Of a stretch of DNA of 42,406 nucleotides, positions 41,761 through 42,406 are shown piece after piece. Position numbers and translations under genes: made by a program. Each line of letters begins with the position of its first letter. Positions within the stretch are counted from its first letter, which is position 1. The notes beneath the pieces are model-generated. The model saw only the letters and a list, made by a program, of their open reading frames with translations, did not search any database and had not been told where the DNA came from. This DNA comes from CTSOIL-112 sp964293815 (GTDB taxonomy: Bacteria > Pseudomonadota > Gammaproteobacteria > Burkholderiales > Burkholderiaceae): contig CAXYYC010000025.1 of assembly GCA_964293815.1 (NCBI GenBank), positions 1 to 42,406 on the forward strand, read 5' to 3'.

Positions 41761-41797
41761 GTAGGTCGGATACTTGTATCCGACGTAGAGTGTGACG
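41761..41797 (+). repeat. GTCGGATAC repeat, copy 2 (37-bp unit)
   Basis: It contains the palindrome and continues CGTAGAGTGTGACG. All 37 bases are repeated exactly at 42318-42354. Confidence 0.9.
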
Positions 41798-41811
41798 ACG
41801 GATAATATTTT

Positions 41812-41831
41812 GTCGGATACAAGTATCCGAC
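41812..41831 (-). repeat. GTCGGATAC repeat, copy 3 (inverted)
   Basis: GTCGGATAC-AA-GTATCCGAC, the reverse complement of the other copies, 14 bp after copy 2. Copies 2 and 3 could form a larger foldback just upstream of the GNAT gene. Confidence 0.88.
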
Positions 41832-41856
41832 CCACTTAACTGATTTGAAAGCTCTG

Positions 41857-42321
41857 ATGAACGTTACACTTGAAAAACCGAATCAACCTGATATCCTTGC
41901 GCTCATTGCTGAGTTGGACGCGTATCAGGACACCTTGTACCCAGCAGAGGCACGTTATGCGTTGGATATTGATTCTTTAATGGGTGAGAACGTGCTTTTT
42001 GCGGTGGCGCGTGATGGTGATGGTAATGCCATCGGCTGTGGTGCGATGGTTTTATATGAGACCTATGGTGAAGTTAAACGCATGTACGTTCGCCGCGAGG
42101 CGCGTGGTATGGGTGCGGCACAGGCAATCATTCGTTTATTGGAGTCCACTGCGCTCGAAAAAGGCTGCCATACCTTCATGCTGGAAACGGGACCTTACCA
42201 ACCTGAAGCCATTGCTTTTTACACCAAGCAGGGCTACGGCCGATGCACTGCATTTGGTGATTATCCAGAACATCTGCTGAGTGTGTTTATGAGTAAGCAC
42301 GTTTCAATAGCTCAGATGTAG
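41857..42321 (+). CDS. GNAT-family N-acetyltransferase in a repeat-bracketed segment
   Basis: A 154-residue protein with one GNAT domain. The acetyl-CoA loop is visible as RREARGMGAAQAIIR after GEVKRMYV, and the C-terminal half has EAIAFYTKQGYGR. Close relatives often read GCGAMVLYE and TFMLETGPYQPEA in the same way, a common small acetyltransferase type; the substrate is unknown. The frame opens at a TTG (41845); the ATG at 41857 is preferred though its ribosome site is weak. The stop codon (TAG, 42319-42321) lies inside the 37-bp repeat, so the repeat supplies the end of the gene. Direct and inverted repeats on both sides suggest that the gene moved in or was bracketed later. Confidence 0.85.
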   Translation: MNVTLEKPNQPDILALIAELDAYQDTLYPAEARYALDIDSLMGENVLFAVARDGDGNAIGCGAMVLYETYGEVKRMYVRREARGMGAAQAIIRLLESTALEKGCHTFMLETGPYQPEAIAFYTKQGYGRCTAFGDYPEHLLSVFMSKHVSIAQM

Positions 42322-42354
42322 GTCGGATACTTGTATCCGACGTAGAGTGTGACG
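42318..42354 (+). repeat. GTCGGATAC repeat, copy 4 (37-bp unit)
   Basis: An exact direct repeat of 41761-41797. It provides the stop codon of the GNAT gene. The last 52 bp of the window show nothing further that I can identify. Confidence 0.9.
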
Positions 42355-42406
42355 TGTAGTAGCCACGACTTGACCTGACAGACAGTTATTAGGCTGTCGC
42401 TAAAAC

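Noticed and set aside
1..42406. tRNA, rRNA or CRISPR loci
   Set aside because: The intergenic stretches were read for cloverleaf ends with CCA and regular repeat-spacer patterns; none were convincing.

Overview
The window reads as ordinary chromosome of a low-GC betaproteobacterium, most likely in the Burkholderiales. The orders pcm-nlpD-rlmD and pgk-fba-purC-purE-purK-sua5 are typical of that group, although GC looks close to half by eye, which is low for it. This assignment is inference from gene order and protein family. No tRNA, rRNA or CRISPR array was seen.

Left part (1-11.4 kb): protein repair and envelope genes (pcm, nlpD), the rRNA methyltransferase rlmD, glycolysis (pgk, class II aldolase) and purine synthesis (purC, purE, purK), then a Sua5-type tRNA-modification gene and a hemerythrin. 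The purine run is interrupted twice by DUF559 (Vsr-like nuclease fold) genes next to palindromic repeats. The second insertion joins DUF559 in frame to Sua5, and a 458-bp gene-less element with perfect 46-bp inverted ends lies just upstream.

Middle (11.4-21.5 kb): a one-direction galactoside island. It has a promoter with a LacI-family-like operator, then mglB-mglA-mglC (galactose ABC importer), galK, a Firmicutes-type galT, galM and a GH42 beta-galactosidase. Together these import galactose or galactosides, hydrolyse them and run the first steps of the Leloir pathway. galE and a regulator gene are not in the window.

Right part (21.5-40.9 kb): DUF1304, then guaB / an unknown exported protein / guaA (GMP synthesis) on the minus strand; two coupled EamA transporters; a Fur-box-controlled ferric iron ABC importer (fbpABC type); a minus-strand DUF808 - nucleoside-type ABC ATPase - permease - GNAT run that lacks the usual second permease and binding lipoprotein; an EF-hand protein; an RluF-like pseudouridine synthase with a long basic tail; and kbl-tdh for threonine breakdown.

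Right edge (40.9-42.4 kb): an accessory, repeat-rich stretch with four copies of a GTCGGATAC palindrome, a 109-bp inverted-repeat element, a frameshifted remnant resembling a phage prohead protease, and a GNAT acetyltransferase bracketed by a 37-bp direct repeat. The most unusual items are the DUF559 insertions and the DUF559-Sua5 fusion.
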